Assembly: GCA_934661105.1 (NCBI GenBank) | Contig: CAKUIV010000119.1 | Span: 1-5,961 of the forward strand | Source of the DNA: an uncultured Ellagibacter sp. | GTDB lineage: Bacteria > Actinomycetota > Coriobacteriia > Coriobacteriales > Eggerthellaceae | Length of the DNA: 5,961 nucleotides | Reading direction: 5' to 3' | In this document: positions 5,897-5,961 of the stretch, piece after piece | Position numbering within the stretch: position 1 is the first letter of the stretch | Layout: every line of letters begins with the position of its first letter | The notes under the pieces: model-generated | The model's input: only the letters and a program-made list of their open reading frames with translations | Database searches by the model: none | Told to the model about the DNA's origin: nothing | Translations under genes and position numbers: made by a program

Positions 5897-5961
5897 GTGA
5901 AACGAGTTGTTGCACTGGCAAGAATAGATGAGCTTTGGGGGCACTGCCTCCGAGGCCGACG
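5897..5961 (+). CDS. Possible start of a divergent gene (weak)
   Basis: From a GTG at 5897 an open frame runs to the window edge, reading VKRVVALARIDELW and onward with a mixed helical composition. An alternative ATG at 5928 in another frame (MSFGGTASEAD) is also open. Neither has a good ribosome-binding site, and about 22 codons are too few to judge. If real, it would be transcribed away from the pxp operon, a common position for a regulator. This cannot be shown from the sequence present. Confidence 0.17.
   Translation, partial: MKRVVALARIDELWGHCLRGR

Larger units (their letters stand above)
5817..5961. other. Leader region upstream of pxpB, no confident gene
   Basis: These 145 bases hold the probable control region of the operon. 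No good sigma-70-type promoter stands out. The best minus-strand -10-like word is TATTCT (5926-5921), without a matching -35. On the minus strand, two reading frames enter from outside and stop at TAA (5882-5880) and TAG (5887-5885). The tail of an upstream gene could therefore end here, but neither short tail is recognisable. Confidence 0.4.

Noticed and set aside
1..5961. tRNA, rRNA, CRISPR, insertion sequence or prophage features
   Set aside because: No cloverleaf-like sequence, regular repeats with spacers, terminal inverted repeats or transposase/integrase motifs were found. Coding density leaves little room for them.

Overview
The window is GC-rich bacterial DNA. It carries six tightly packed genes, all on the minus strand, so transcription runs from high to low coordinates. 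The GC-rich codon use, gene order and protein sequences suggest an anaerobic actinobacterium of the Coriobacteriia (Eggerthella/Gordonibacter/Slackia-like). That placement is an impression from family resemblance, not a computed assignment.

In transcription order the layout is as follows. At 5817-5961 there is a leader with no confident gene, containing a small GC-rich inverted repeat. Next come pxpB (5816-5085) and pxpC (5082-3979), the two urea-carboxylase-type carboxyltransferase/5-oxoprolinase subunits. Then come accB (3970-3416), a biotin carboxyl carrier protein, and accC (3402-2053), a biotin carboxylase. They are followed by a DUF1445/UPF0317 protein related to B. subtilis YcsI and the N-terminal region of mammalian D-glutamate cyclase (2034-1192). 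Last is the N-terminal 393 residues of a secreted subtilisin-family (S8) serine protease (1181 to beyond base 1). Intergenic gaps are 2, 8, 13, 18 and 10 nt. Four of the five ribosome-binding sites overlap or abut the preceding stop codon, or lie just after it, so the whole set looks like one translationally coupled operon.

Read together, PxpB, PxpC, AccB and AccC contain the domains of a split biotin-dependent carboxylase of the urea-carboxylase type: biotin carboxylase, biotin carrier, and the AHS1/AHS2 carboxyltransferase pair. The usual acetyl-CoA carboxyltransferase genes accA and accD are absent here. The DUF1445 neighbour points to glutamate/5-oxoproline (lactam) metabolism. The most attractive reading is a carboxylation-dependent lactam or 5-oxoproline utilisation operon rather than fatty-acid synthesis. 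PxpA, the third 5-oxoprolinase subunit, is not in the window. The secreted protease at the end of the operon is an unexpected partner. Its 187-residue pro-region contains a single basic residue.

No RNA genes, CRISPR arrays, insertion sequences or convincing terminators were seen. The long open frames on the plus strand are antisense shadows of the GC-rich genes.
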